From Prorocentrum cordatum (Eukaryota > Sar > Dinophyceae > Prorocentrales > Prorocentraceae): a stretch of DNA of 64,000 nucleotides. The notes beneath the pieces were generated by a model. That model saw nothing but the letters and a program-made list of their open reading frames with translations, had not been told where the DNA came from and ran no database searches. A program made the position numbers and the translations under genes. Shown here piece after piece: positions 43,497 to 55,150 of this stretch (position 1 is its first letter; every line of letters begins with the position of its first letter). The DNA is taken from positions 1,020,531 through 1,084,530 of the forward strand of contig CAUYUJ010014627.1 of NCBI GenBank assembly GCA_963575745.1, written 5' to 3'.

Positions 43497-44060
43497 ATGC
43501 ACGTTCCCGTGCTTACTTGCAGCGGGCGCGTCATTCTGACACTGGATGCGGAGCCTTCGTGGCAGGTGGGCGACGTCCTGGCAGCACTGCCCGAGGATCC
43601 CAATGGGACCGACTGTCGGAGGCACATTATTGTAGGAGACGTCGAGCTTTGTGGCGACACGACGCTGGGCGAGGCTGGTGCTGCACATGGCAGTGTAGTA
43701 ACCTTGGTCACGACCCCATGCTTGCGCGTCGTAAGTGTGTGCTCCCTGGACTTGGTGAAGATTTGGTCTGCCGCATCCGGGGAGTGCTTGCGATCTGTGA
43801 GGCTGCACGGCCAACGGCAACATGTCGTTTCGGTGGTGCTTTCGCCAGACGGCCAGGCGCTTCTGACCGGCTCTACCGATCGTACGGCGAGGATTTGGTC
43901 TGTCACCAACGGGGCATGCCTGCTTGCATTGCAGGGCCACCGTGGCCGGGTCTGTTCTGCGGTGTTTTCGCCTGGTGGCCGGGAAGTCCTGACTGCATCG
44001 GAAGACCGTACGGCCAGAATTTGGTCTGCTGCTTCTGGAGATTGCGATTGTATATCTGAA
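43497..44060 (+). CDS. Ubiquitin-like plus WD40 protein, first exon block
   Basis: From the ATG at 43497, frame 3 reads a compact first domain of about 75 residues (MHVPVLTCSGRVILTLD, VGDVLAALPED, HIIVGDVELCGDTTLGEAGA, HGSVVTLV) with the strand pattern and ending of a ubiquitin-like beta-grasp. WD40 repeats follow: a partial one (VVSVCSLDLVKIWSAASGEC), a full one (SPDGQALLTGSTDRTARIW) and another (SPGGREVLTASEDRTARIW). The last stops after SGDC, where a new blade should begin, so the coding exon probably ends near 44049. WD40 propellers are protein-interaction scaffolds. The frame is also open upstream to 43398, but I prefer 43497 because the domain starts there. The next WD40 exon lies at 46350. 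Confidence 0.75.
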
Positions 44061-44385
44061 TGGCTTCGCCTTCTGCCGCTGGTCTCCCCAACAGACTGCC
44101 TGCATGACCACGGTTGGTTGGTTTTAGATTTGATTGGCTTGCAACTCGGCTGATTGTATTGTTTGTTTAGGGTGATGCCCTCAATTGATTTGGGATGTTT
44201 GCTCGCAGGCTGGTTGCCGGCGTCTGTCATAGTAAATGAAGGATGGTGGTTTTTATGAGGCTCGGAGGGTCGGGATTTCTTGGGGTCGGGGGGCACTCGC
44301 CTCGCCAGGTCTTCCTCTTCTGATAGTCCTGCGACGATCTGTCAAACCTAGCTGGGCGACGAACCCAACCATATGCAGTTGTGAA
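44061..44385. other. Probable intron sequence, no gene
   Basis: Unique sequence between the WD40 exon and the 90-bp array. Confidence 0.4.
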
Positions 44386-44890
44386 CGCACAGTTGTACCG
44401 GACTCGGTGCGGTGCCGCCATGCGAACGGAGCCGATGGGGCCCTCAGTAGCGCCCCCTCAAGGGAAACGCTTGAGAGGTGTACCGAAACGGGTGCGGTGC
44501 CGCCATGCGAACGCAGCCGTTGGGGCCTTCGGTGGAGCTCCCCCATGTGGCCACCAAACGTGTGAGAGGTGCGCCGAAGTCGACGTGGTGCTGCCATGCG
44601 GACGCAGCCACTGGGGCCTGCAGTTGAGTCCCCTTAAACAAGGAGCTACCAAACGTGTGAGTTGTGTACCGAAATTGGTGCGGTGCCGCCATGCGAACGC
44701 AGCCACTGGGGCCTTCGGTGGAGCCCTCCTATGGGGCCACGAGTCGTGTGAGGGGTGTGCCCAAATGGGGCGGTACCGCCGTGCGACCGCATGCTGTGAG
44801 GCCCTCGGCCTGTGGAGCCCCGAAACGTGTGAGAGGTCTGCCGAAGTGGTGCGGTGCCGCCATGCGAACGCAGCCACTGGGGTCCCTCCC
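44386..44890 (+). repeat. ~90-bp tandem repeat (GCCGCCATGCGAACGCAGCC type)
   Basis: About six units with GTGCGGTGCCGCCATGCGAA, GGGGCCTTCGGTGGAGC and ACGTGTGAGAGGT. The reverse-complement family occurs at 57840-58200 and 59615-59830. Confidence 0.9.
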
Positions 44891-45125
44891 AAGGGGCCCC
44901 CTAAACGGCCCAAGAGGGCCCCCAGATGGCCCAAGAGGCGCCCAAGACGGCCCAAGACGGCCCCAAGACGGCCCCAAGAGGGCCCCAAGACGGCTCCAAG
45001 TCTAGCCTCTCGCCCCAAGACGCTACCGGGAGGCCCCCAGAGACCCCCAAGAAGCCCCCAGAGGCCCCCAAGAGGCCCCCAAGAGGCCACCAGGAGGGCC
45101 CGAAAATGGCCCCAATAGGACTCCC
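44891..45125 (+). repeat. CCAAGAGGGCCCC array
   Basis: 9-12-bp CCCCAAGAGGCC/CCAAGACGGC units. Confidence 0.9.
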
Positions 45126-45139
45126 ACGAAGGCCCAGAG

Positions 45140-45385
45140 ACGCCAAGAGCGATCGGTCACGCAAAAAGCTCTTCACACCAAGGCTCCCAAGAGCGAATGG
45201 TGACGTAAACAAGCTGACCAGACCAAGGCTCCCAGCAGAGAGCGGTGACGTAACAAGTTCCTGACACCACGGCCCAGCCAAGGCTCAGGAACGTGCGGCA
45301 ACGCAACCATCTCTGAACCCCAAGGCTCCCAAGAGCGAGCGGTGACGTAACCAGCTCTCAACGCCAAGGCTCCTGGTACGCACGG
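45140..45385 (+). repeat. ~55-bp tandem repeat with TGACGTAA
   Basis: About five units with CCAAGGCTCCCA(A)GAGCGA, GGTGACGTAA and a short spacer (about 45178, 45230, 45270, 45320, 45365). Confidence 0.8.
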
Positions 45386-45519
45386 TGGTGTGAGCAATTT
45401 CGGTTTCTGTTGCTGCAGCGTTTTTTCCGCTTCTGTGCCGGGCCAGGTGGCCTTCGGCCCATCCCGCCAACGTGTCTGGGCAGTGGGTAGAAAGCTTCTG
45501 TTCGTTGGGATCTCGTGGG

Positions 45520-46135
45520 GAGCCTCTGGGGGGCCTCTTGGAGGCAGTTTTGAGGCCTCTTGGAAACAGTTTTGGGGCCTCTTGGGGCACCTTTTGGTCC
45601 TCTTGGGGGCCCTTTGAGGCCTCTTGGGGGCCTCTTGGGGCGCCTCTTGGGGCCTCCGTGGGGCCTCTTGGGCGGAAGACTCGCATCTTCGGTTCGTGTT
45701 CCTTCTCTTAGGCCCACTTTGGGGCCGTTTGATTCCTGACTCCTGACGGCTAGAAGGAACGTCGTTGTCGTTCGTAGCCCCCCCGCCCCGGGCCAGTCGG
45801 CCGGCGTCTTAGGGCGCTCTTAGGCCGCCTTGGGGCCCGCTTTGATGCGTCTTGGGGTGGTCTTGGGGGTCTCTTTGGCCGTCTTGGAGCGTCGGAAAGC
45901 CGAACAGGCGAGAACGCCGAAATCCTTCAAAAACTTTTAGGACAATCAATATGTGTTACCTCTTGGGGCCCTCTTGGGGGGCCCCTTGGAGGCCTCTTGT
46001 GGCGTCCTGGAGGCCTCTTGGGCCATCTCGAGGCCATCTTGGGCGTCTTGGAGCGATCTTGGGGCGACTTGGGGCCCTCTTTGACTATTTTGGGGCCCCC
46101 TTTGAGCCGTCTGGGCTCGTTTTGGGGCCCTCCTG
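45520..46135 (+). repeat. CTTGGGGGCCTC arrays with interposed conserved word
   Basis: Two blocks (45520-45680 and 45805-46135). Between units, 45893-45941 reads CGGAAAGCCGAACAGGCGAG, then a close match to GCCGAAATCCTTCAAAAACC. Similar words lie in the arrays at 12505 and beside the array at 30009. Confidence 0.9.
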
Positions 46136-46349
46136 GGCGGGGTCTGCCGACGTGAGCGATTCCGGCGGACCCCGGGAAATCTTGGGAAACGATTGGTCCA
46201 GGCCTCATGACTTACAATTGTGGCTGTTGCAGCAGCACGGCCCTTTCATTGCTGCATTAGCCTTGGGGCATAATCAATATATAACTACAGCTTGGAATTG
46301 GAACTGGTGCACGGGACAGGACAGCCTAGTCTTCGCACTTAATTGGCCC

Positions 46350-46825
46350 TACAAGGGTGCCAGCGGATTTGAGGGGCACCGTGGGCCGGTATGCTCTGCT
46401 GTTTTCTCTCCCGACGGACAGGGCGTCCTTACCGCTTCGTCGGATCGCACGGCTAAGATTTGGAGCGCTGCTTCCGGAGCGTGTCTGCGTACACTGGTGG
46501 GCCACAGAGAGCAGGTGCTGTCCGCTGTGTTCTCGCCGGACGGGCAGAGCATCCTGACTGCTTCAGCGGATCGCACGGCAAAGATTTGGTGCGCTGCATT
46601 TGGAGAGTGCTTGTGCACTCTGCAAGGCCACAGGGAGCAGGTATGTTCCGCCAAGTTCTCCAGCGACGGGCTGAAAGCGCTGACCGCCTCCATGGATCGC
46701 ACGGCAAAGGTCTGGTCCACCGCGTCTGGGAGGTGCGAGAGCACGCTGCAGGGCCACCGTCAGGCTTTGCTGTCTGCAGCGTTCTCGCCCGATGCGCAAC
46801 AAATACTTACAGCCTGGGAAGGCGA
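46350..46825 (+). CDS. WD40 repeats, second exon block
   Basis: Frame 3 reads three complete WD40 repeats and a partial fourth: FEGHRGPVCSAVFSPDGQGV, LTASSDRTAKIWSAASG, then GHREQVLSAVFSPDGQSI with TASADRTAKIW, then GHREQVCSAKFSSDGLKA with TASMDRTAKVW, then GHRQALLSAAFSPDAQQI. The reading is lost after LTAWEG near 46816, where DRTA should follow, so an exon boundary or truncation lies there. The GH and (I/V)W signature residues are all present. It resumes exactly where the 43497 exon stops within a blade, which supports a single gene with about 2.3 kb of satellite-filled intron between. Up- and downstream edges are approximate. Confidence 0.8.
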
Positions 46826-47385
46826 TCGCAGGGAGGCAACGGGCGAGGCCGCAGCGAGGCGTAGGGGAGCGGAGGGGAGGAGCAACGGAGGAGGATAAAC
46901 AGGAGTAGGGTTTGTTCTGGCGTTTGGCGGTTCCGTTTGGCCCAGGGCTCCCCGAGGCTTCTTGGGACCTCTGGAGGCCTCCAGGGACCTCCGTAGACCT
47001 CCCGAGTCATCTGGTATTTTTTTTGCCGCGGAGGAGAGGGAGCAGGCGAAACGATCAGGAAGTGTGTGTGTGTGTGTTTCCTTTCTTCAGCTTCATAACA
47101 CTGCAATTGCTTCTGCATCTGGTGCCTACTGCCATGTCCGTGTCGTGAGGGTTCCGATTCAAGAGTTTTGTGTTTTCGCGTCTCCTTTTCTGTCAAGATG
47201 GCAGTGTTGCTCATTCTGTGTCTGTGTTTCGTGGATTTGGGGCGGGTAGCGATTTCAAAGTTTTTCCTTGAACAGCGAATGCTGTAAGGTGCTTCAATTA
47301 TGTAAAGAGACGGTTCTGAAACATACAATGCGAAACAGGTGTCGCTGCCGTACCGTGCCCGCATGCCGTGTTGTGCCGTTGTCGA
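46826..47385. other. No gene supported
   Basis: Short CTTGGGACCTCTGGAGGCC stretch (46960-47010), a GT run (47060-47080), then unique AT-richer sequence to 47385. Confidence 0.5.
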
Positions 47386-47740
47386 CGCTCTTTGGTTTTC
47401 GGTGCCCTTTTGGGTTTCGGCTCCCGCCCTTTGGGTTTTCATCGCCCCTTTGGTTGTCGGCACCCCTATCGGTTTCGGCGCCTCTTAGGTTTTCGACGAC
47501 CTTGTGGTGTTCGGCGCTCTCGGTTTTCGGCGCTCTTTTGGTTTCCAGTGCCCTTTTGGTTTTCTGCGCCCCTGTGGTATTCGCCGCCCCTTTGGTTTTT
47601 GGCGCCCTTCCGGTGTTCGGCGCTCCTTTGGTTCTCGGTGCCCTTGTGGTTTCAGCGCCTCTATGGTTGCCGGCGCACCTGTGGTTTTCAGCGTCCCATC
47701 GATTGGTTTTCGATTTCTTTTGATTTTCTGTTTTTTCCCC
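47386..47740 (+). repeat. GGTTTTCGGCGCC array, block 1
   Basis: 22-26-bp units of the type TTGGTTTTCGGCGCCC. Gives FGFRRPFGF-like frames on plus and Lys/Arg/Pro-rich frames on minus; both are repeat artefacts. Confidence 0.9.
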
Positions 47741-47804
47741 AAACAGCTTGCTGAACGGGGTGCTGTTGTGATAGAAGCTAACTCCGGCCGAGGGAAGTCG
47801 GAGC

Positions 47805-48113
47805 AGAGACATCCTCACAAAAATTTGATGGTCCGGGCCGTTTCGCTTGAGACATCCTCACAGTCACAACTCTCGTTTCTGAGTTGGCCGGGATTGGCCG
47901 TTTCGCCTGAGACATCCTCGAAAAGTTGCGCTCCGGGACGCCGCGCGAGAGGTGGTCCGGGCCGTTTCGCTTGAGACATCCTCGAAACACTGAGCCCCGA
48001 GGTGCCGTGCGAGAGGTGGTCGGGGCCGTTTCGCTTGAGGCATCCTCGAAACTCTGAGCTCTGAGATGCCTTGCGCGAGGTGGTCCGGCCCGTTTCGCCT
48101 GAGACATCCTCGA
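47805..48113 (+). repeat. TTTCGCYTGAGACATCCTC family, block 2
   Basis: Five ~62-bp units: GAGGTGGTCCGGGCCGTTTC, GCTTGAGACATCCTCGAAAC, TCTGAGCTCTGAGATGCC. It breaks off inside a unit after CATCCTCGAAA at 48113. Confidence 0.9.
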
Positions 48114-48549
48114 AATTCTTCACGCTTCGCGTATCCCCACCAGCCCATCTCAAAACAGCAACTCTTGCGAAGCATGCCGACAGTCGTGTTTTTCAGGCGT
48201 GTTTCCGCCTGCCCCCGCATATCTCCCCTGTTCATCCTTCCTCCCGCCTCCTTGTACATCCTCCTTGTGGTGGGAGCGGGAGAAGGACGAGGCGGAGGAG
48301 GAGGGAGAGAAAGCGGTGGGAGGCAAGAGGGATTCTTCACGCTTCGCGTATCCCCACCAGCCCATCTCAAAACAGCAAGTCTTGCGAAGCATGCCGACAG
48401 TCGTGTTTTTCAGGTGTGTTTCCGCCTGCCCCCGCATATCTCCCCTGTTCCTCCTTCCTCCCGCCTCCTTGTACATCCTCCTTGTGGTGGGAGCGGGAGA
48501 AGGACGAGGCGGAGGAGGAGGGAGAGAAAGCGGTGGGAGGCAAGAGGGA
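48114..48549 (+). repeat. 217-bp unit, two tandem copies
   Basis: Each copy has TTCACGCTTCGCGTATCCCC, then GCGAAGCATGCCGACAGTCG, CGCATATCTCCCCTGTTC and GGCGGAGGAGGAGGGAGAG. A third copy lies at 58313-58512. Confidence 0.95.
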
Positions 48550-48569
48550 TTTAGCGGAGACGACGACCA

Positions 48570-48689
48570 CAGCGATGATCCTAACAACGACGACGCACCC
48601 GACGACGACGACGATATCGACCGCGACGACGACGACGACCACAACCGCGACGACGACGACGACGACGACGTCGACGACGACGACGACGA

Positions 48690-48735
<46 letters not shown>
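48570..48735 (+). repeat. (GAC)n tract, first copy
   Basis: GAC/CGA triplets with fixed interruptions (ATATCGACCGC, CACAACCGC, GTC, GAAGGCGGC). Confidence 0.95.
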
Positions 48736-49346
48736 TGGTGGGAGTCGTTGGGGCCCCTCGTGGGGTGAGTCGTTCGGCCCCATCGTCCTTGTGTGAGTCC
48801 TTCGGGCCCCTCTTCCTGGTGTGAGTCGTTCGGGCTCCTCGTGGTGTGAGTCGTTCGGGCCCCTGGTCCTGATGCGAGCCGTTCGGGCTCCTCGTGGTTT
48901 GAGTCGTTCGGGCCTCTCGTCCTGGTGTGAGTCGTTCGGGCCCTTCTTCCTGGTGTGAGTCGTTCGGGCTCTTCGTGGTTTGAGTCGTTCGGGCTCTTCG
49001 TCCTGGTGTGAGTCGTTCGGGCTTCTCGTGGTGTGAGTTGTTCGGGCCCCTCGTCCTGGTGTGAGTCGTTCGGGCCCCTCCTCCTGGTGTGACTCGTTCG
49101 GGCTCCTCGTGGTGTGAGTCGTTCGGGGCCCTCGTCCTGGTGTGAGTCGTTCGGGCTCCTCGTGGTGTGAGTCGTTCGGGCGCCTCGTCCTGGTGTGAGT
49201 CGTTCGGGCCCCTCCTTGGTGTGAGTCGTTCGGGCTCTTCGTGGTGTGAGTCGTTCGGGCCCCTCGTCCTGGTGTGAGTCGTTCGGGCTCCTCGTGGTGT
49301 GAGGCGTTCGGGCACCTCGTCCTGGTGCGAGTCGTTCGGTCCCCTC
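48736..49346 (+). repeat. ~26-bp GTGTGAGTCGTTCGGGC array, first copy
   Basis: About 23 units alternating GGGCTCCTCGTG and GGGCCCCTCGTCCTG endings, giving a ~53-bp higher-order unit. Confidence 0.95.
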
Positions 49347-49550
<204 letters not shown>

Positions 49551-49734
49551 CAAGTAGTCGTATCCAAGGCAGTTTGGAGGCCTCTTGGAGATCGTAGAGG
49601 GGCCTCTTGGGCTCTCTTTTGAGCCTCTTGGGAGCGTCCGGGGGCCCTCTTGGGCGCCTCTTGGAGCGTCTTGGGGGCCTGTTGGGGCCATCTTTGGGGC
49701 GATCGATCACAGATGGGGCGAGCATTTTTGTCAG

Positions 49735-49945
49735 TACCCCCGTCGGGGCCACGATCCTCGTGAGGGGTGTCGAATTTTAGCCCTCCCAGGGATAGAAAAA
49801 GGACCCTCTGACCACCCGCGAAACCCCCTCTCCAGGTCCAGGGGGAGGGGGTAAGGGGAGGGGTAAACCCCTCCCCGAAGGGGAAGAAGGGGGGGTGAGA
49901 ACAGAGAGAGCTCGCTAAACCACTCACGCCCAAAGGGCTGGTGGG
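49735..49945 (+). repeat. Conserved hairpin block, copy 2
   Basis: GGGGCCACGATCCTCGTGAG, TTTTAGCCCTCCCAGGGATAG, CCAGGTCCAGGGGGAGG, arms GGGGAGGGG (49855-49863) and CCCCTCCCC (49868-49876), then CTAAACCACTCACGCCCAAA, GGGCTGGTGGG. Confidence 0.9.
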
Positions 49946-49947
49946 AT

Positions 49948-50086
49948 TTAGCGGAGACGACGACCACAGCGATGATCCTAACAACGACGACGCACCCGAC
50001 GACGACGACGATATCGACCGCGACGACGACGACGACCATAACCGCGACGACGACGACGACGACGACGTCGACGACGACGACGACGA

Positions 50087-50144
<58 letters not shown>

Positions 50145-50757
50145 TGGTTGGAGTCGTTGGGGCCCCTCGTGGTGTGAGTCGTTCGGCCCCATCGTCCTTG
50201 TGTGAGTCCTTCGGGCCCCTCTTCCTGGTGTGAGTCGTTCGGGATCCTCGTGGTGTGAGTCGTTCGGGCCCCTCGTCCTGGTGTGAGCCGTTCGGGCTCC
50301 TCGTGGTTTGAGTCGTTCGGGCCTCTCGTCCTGGTGTGAGTCGTTCGGGCCTTTCTTCCTGGTGTGAGTCGTTCGGGCTCTTCGTGGTGTGAGTCGTTCG
50401 GGCTCTTCGTCCTGGTGTGAGTCGTTCGGGCTTCTCGTGGTGTGAGTTGTTCGGGCCCCTCGTCCTGGTGTGAGTCGTTCGGGCCCCTCCTCCTGGTGTG
50501 ACTCGTTCGGGCTCCTCGTGGTGTGAGTCGTTCGGGGCCCGCGTCGTGGTGTGAGTCGTTCGGGCTCCTCGTGGTGTGAGTCGTTCGGGCGCCTCGTCCT
50601 GGTGTGAGTCGTTCGGGCCCCTCCTCCTGGTGTGAGTCGTTCGGGCTCTTCGTGGTGTGAGTCGTTCGGGCCCCTCGTCCTGGTGTGAGTCGTTCGGGCT
50701 CCTCGTGGTGTGAGGCGTTCGGGCACCTCGTCCTGGTGCGAGTCGTTCGGTCCCCTC
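49948..50757 (+). repeat. (GAC)n tract and ~26-bp array, second copy
   Basis: Repeats 48551-49346 with a longer GAC tract and scattered substitutions. Confidence 0.95.
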
Positions 50758-50995
<238 letters not shown>

Positions 50996-51178
50996 CAAGT
51001 AGTCGTATCCAAGGCAGTTTGGAGGCCTCTTGGAGATCGTAGAGGGGCCTCTTGGGCTCTCTTTTGAGCCTCTTGGGAGCGTCCGGGGGCCCTCTTGGGC
51101 GCCTCTTGGAGCGTCTTGGGGGCCTGTTGGGGCCATCTTTGGGGCGATCGATCACAGATGGGGCGAGCATTTTTGTCA

Positions 51179-51390
51179 GTAACCCCGTCGGGGCCACGAT
51201 CCTCGTGAGGGGTGTCGAATTTTAGCCCTCCCAGGGATAGAAAAAGGACCCTCTGACCACCCGCGAAACCCCCTCTCCAGGTCCAGGGGGAGGAGGTAGG
51301 GGAAGGGGTAAACCCCTCCCCGAAGGGGAAGAAGGGGGGTTGAGAACAGAGAGAGCTCGCTAAACCACTCACGCCCAAAGGGCTGGTGGG
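51179..51390 (+). repeat. Conserved hairpin block, copy 3
   Basis: As copy 2, but the left hairpin arm is GGGGAAGGGG (one added A). Ends GGCTGGTGGG, then A of the resumed satellite. Confidence 0.9.
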
Positions 51391-53745
51391 ACTCTAACCT
51401 CGGAGATGCCGCGCGAGAGGTGGTCCGGCCCGTTTCGCCTGAGACATCCTCGAACTTCTGAGCTCTGATGTGCCATGCGCGAGGTGGTCCGGCCAGTCTC
51501 GCCTGAGACATCCTCGCAACTCTGAGCTCTGAAATGCCGTGCGCAAGGTGGTCCGGCTTGTTTCGCACAAGACATTCTCACAACTCTGAGCTCCCAGATG
51601 CCGCGCAAGAGGTGGTCCAGCCTGGGGGCCCAGAAGACCACATGTTACATATCCTCCCTGGGACCCTGGGAGCCCGCCTGAGACATCCTCGAACTTCTGA
51701 GCTCTGAGACCTGCGCGAGGTGGTCCGGCCCGTTTCGCACAAGACATTCTCGCAACTCTCAGCTTTGAGATGCCGTGCGCAATGTGGTCCAGCCTGTTTC
51801 GCACAAAACATTCTCGCAACTATGAGCTCCCAGATCCGCGCAAGAGGTGGTCCAGCCTGGGAGCCCAGAAGACCACATGTTACATATCCTCCTTGGGACC
51901 CTGGGAGCCCCAGGAGGCCCCAGAGAGCTCCAGGAGGCCGCAGGACGCCCAGGACAGGCCCCAGGGGTCAGCAGGATATTCCCAGGAGGCTCCCAGGAGG
52001 CCCCAGGAGGCCCCCTATCAGAACGTGTCAAGTTAATACACATCCGGTGTCGATTCGTTGATTTTTCCTGCTCTTGTGCCCCCCCCTCTTTATTTTGAGG
52101 GGCCCAAGCGGCCACAGGTTAGATATCCCCCCTGGGAGCCCCAAGAGGCTTCAGGAAACCCCAGGTGGAGTTCAGGAGGCCACAGGAGGCCCAGGAGGAA
52201 GCCCCAGGAGGTCACCAGGAGGCCCCAGGAGGCACCAGGAGGCCCCCGCAACTCGGAGCTCTGAGACGCCGCGCTCGAGGTGGTCCGGCCCGTTTCGCCT
52301 GAGACTTCCTCGCAGCACGTTTCGCCCGAGACACTGGCCCGTCTCGCCTGAAACATCCTTGCAACTCTGAGCTCTGAGATGCCGTGCGCAAGTTGGTCCG
52401 GCCTGTTTCGCACAAGACGTTCTCGCTTTCTGAGGTCTCAGACGCTGCGCAAGAGGTGGTCCAGCCTGAAGCCCAGAAGACCACATGTTACATATCCCCC
52501 CTGGGACCTTGGGAGCCCCAGGAGGCCCCAGAGAGCTTCGGGAGGCCGCAGGACGCCCAGGACAGGCCCCAGGGGTCCCCGGGAGATTCCCAGGAGGCTC
52601 ACAGGAGGCCCCAGGAGGCCCCCTATCAGAACGTGTCAAGTTTATACAACTCCGGTGTCGATTCGTTTATTTTTCCTGCTCTTGTGGCCCCCTCCCATTT
52701 TTGGGGAGCCCCGACGGCCACATATTAGATATCCCCCCTGGGAGCCCCAAGAGGCTTCAGGAAGCCCGGGGTGGGGTCCAGGAGGCCACAGGAGGCCACA
52801 GGAGGAAGCCCCAGGAGGTCCCCAGGAGGTCCCACGAGGCCCCAGGATGCCCCCGCAACTTGGAGCTCTGAGACGCCGCGCTCGAGGTGGTCTGGCCCAT
52901 TTCGCCTGAGACTTCCTCGCAGCACGTTTCGCCCGAGACATCGTCGCAACTCTGGGGTCCGAAATGCCGCGCGCGAGGTGGTCCAGCCCGTTACGCTGGA
53001 GACATCCTCGCAACTCTGGGCTCCGAGATGCCCTGCGCGAGGTGGTCCGGCCCATCTCGCCTGAGGCATCCTCGCAACTCTGAGCTTTGAGATGCCGTGC
53101 GCAAGGTGGTCCGGCCCGTTTCCCACAAGACATTCTCGCAACTCTGAGCTCTCAGATGCTGCGCAAGGGGTGGTCCAGCCTGGAGCCCAGAAGACCACAT
53201 GTTACATATCCCCCCTGGGACCTTGGGAGCCCCAGGAGGCCCCAGAGAGCTTCGGGAGGCCGCAGGACGCCCAGGACAGGCCCCAGGGGTCCGCAGGAGA
53301 TTCCCAGCAGGCTCCCAGGAGGCCCCAGGAGGCCCCCATCAGAACGTGTCAAGTTAATACACATCCGGTGTCGATTCGTTGATTTTGCCTGCTCTTGTGG
53401 CCCCCCCATTTAGGGGGGCCCCGACGCCCACATGTTAGATATCCCCCTGGGAGCCCCAAGAGGCTTCAGGAAGGCCCAGGTGGGGTCCAGGAGGCCACAG
53501 GAGGCCACAGGAGGAAGCCCCAGGAGGTCACCAGGAGGTCCCAGGAGGCCCCAGGAGGCCCCCGCAACTCGGAGCTCTGAGACGCCGCGCTCGAGGTGGT
53601 CTGGCCCGTTTCGCCTGAGACTTCCTCGCAGCATGTTTCGCCCGAGACATCGTCGCAACTCTGGGGTCCGAAATGCCGCGCGCGAGGTGGTCCAGCCCGT
53701 TACGCTGGAGACATCCTCGCAACTCTGGGCTCCGAGATGCCGTTC
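51391..53745 (+). repeat. TTTCGCYTGAGACATCCTC family, block 3, with 600-700-bp higher-order units
   Basis: ~62-bp units (GGTGGTCCGGCCCGTTTCGC, CTGAGACATCCTCGCAACTC, TGAGCTCTGAGATGCCG) alternate with CCCCAGGAGGC arrays (51905, 52135, 52505, 52740, 53222, 53455) and a unique spacer with ATCAGAACGTGTCAAGTT (52017, 52626, 53338). GACCACATGTTACATATCC occurs at about 51638, 51870, 52480 and 53194. Confidence 0.9.
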
Positions 53746-53920
53746 GGGATGAAGAGGAGGTGGAGGAGGAGGAGGAGGAGGAGGAGGAGGAGGAGGAGGA
53801 GGCATGTTTCAACATGCCATGCCAGCCCGCACTGGACGGGCACGCAATCGACCTTGGAGACCGCAGTGGGTCTAAAAACCTTGTTTGGGGATACTGCACT
53901 CCGGCTATAATTTTTGTTTG
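53746..53920. other. GGA tract and short unique segment
   Basis: GGA triplets at 53753-53802, then unique sequence. Confidence 0.7.
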
Positions 53921-55150
53921 CGGCGCTCTGTTGGTTTTCGGCGCTCTATATGATTTGGGTGTCTTTTTTCGTGTTTGTGTATGCTTCCTGTTTGCGCTTT
54001 TTGGGGTTTCGGTGCGACTTCTGTTTTCGATGCCCTTTGGTTGTCGGCGCCCTTTTGGTTTTCGGCGATCTTCCTTTAGCCAAAACGAGGGGGGCCTTCC
54101 AAGTCCCCTCTTCCTGTAGCCGAACAGGAGGGGAGGCGGGAGGGGCTTCTGGCCAGGAGGGCTCTAAAGGAGGAAGGCGTCCATGTGGCTTTCGGTGCCG
54201 TTTCTTTATTCGGTGCCTCTTTAGTTTTCGGCGCCGCTTTGGTTTTCAGCAATCCGTGTGGTCTTGGGGCATCGTTGGTTTTTGGGGTCCTATGGTGTTC
54301 GGCGCTTTTTTTGTTTGTTTTTGGTGGCCCTTTAGTTTGTGGCGCCACTTTGGTTTTCGGCGTCCTAAGGTTTTGTTGGCGCTCCGTTGGTTTTCGGCGA
54401 CACGTTGGTGTCAGTTAGGTTTTCAGTAGCCTTTTTGTTTTTTAGCGCTTACTTCGTTTTCGGCGCTCCTTCGGCTTTCGGCGCCCCCATAGTTGTCGGC
54501 GCTGTCTTGGTGTTTTCGGGTCTTTCGGTGTTCAGCGACTCTTCTTTGTTTCCGACGATCTTTGGGTTTGCGGCATGCGGCGCCTCTTTGGTTTTCGACG
54601 CCTTGTTGGTTGTCGGCGCATATTCGGTTTTCAACGTCCCTTCGGTTGTCGGCGCCGCTGTCGTTGTTGGCGCCTCTTCTTGTTTTCGGCGCCGTCGTGG
54701 TTTTCTGTGCTCCTTTGGTTTTCGGCACCCTTTCGGTTCTCGGCGCTCCTTGGGCTTCCTGCGTCTTTCTTGTGTTCGGCGCCTTTTCGGTTCTCGGCGC
54801 AGTGATGGTTTTCGGCGCTCCTTTCGTTTTCGCCGCTCCTTTGGTTTTCGTCGCACCATTGCCTTTCCGCGCATCCTTTGCGTGTGGCGACCTGTTGATT
54901 GTCGGCGCCCTCTGGTTTCGGGCGCGCCTTTGGTCTTCGGCGCTCTCGTGGTTTTCGGCGCCTTTTGGGTTTCTGGCGCCCGTTTGGTTTTCTGCGCTCT
55001 TTTTTGTGGCGCTCCTTTGGTTTTTGGTGCTTTTTTGGATTTCCGCACGCTTTCGTTTTTGCTGCGCCCATTGATTTTTGGCGCTCGTCTGGTTTTCGGC
55101 GCATTGTTGGCTTTCGGCGCCCTTTTGGTTTCCAGCGCCTCTCTGGGGAG
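53921..55150 (+). repeat. GGTTTTCGGCGCC array, block 2
   Basis: About 45 units of 22-26 bp (TTTGGTTTTCGGCGCTCC type), interrupted at 54070-54180 by a non-repeat segment with AAAACGAGGGGGGCCTTCC that recurs at 55175. Frames of 200-340 codons on both strands are periodic artefacts. Confidence 0.9.
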
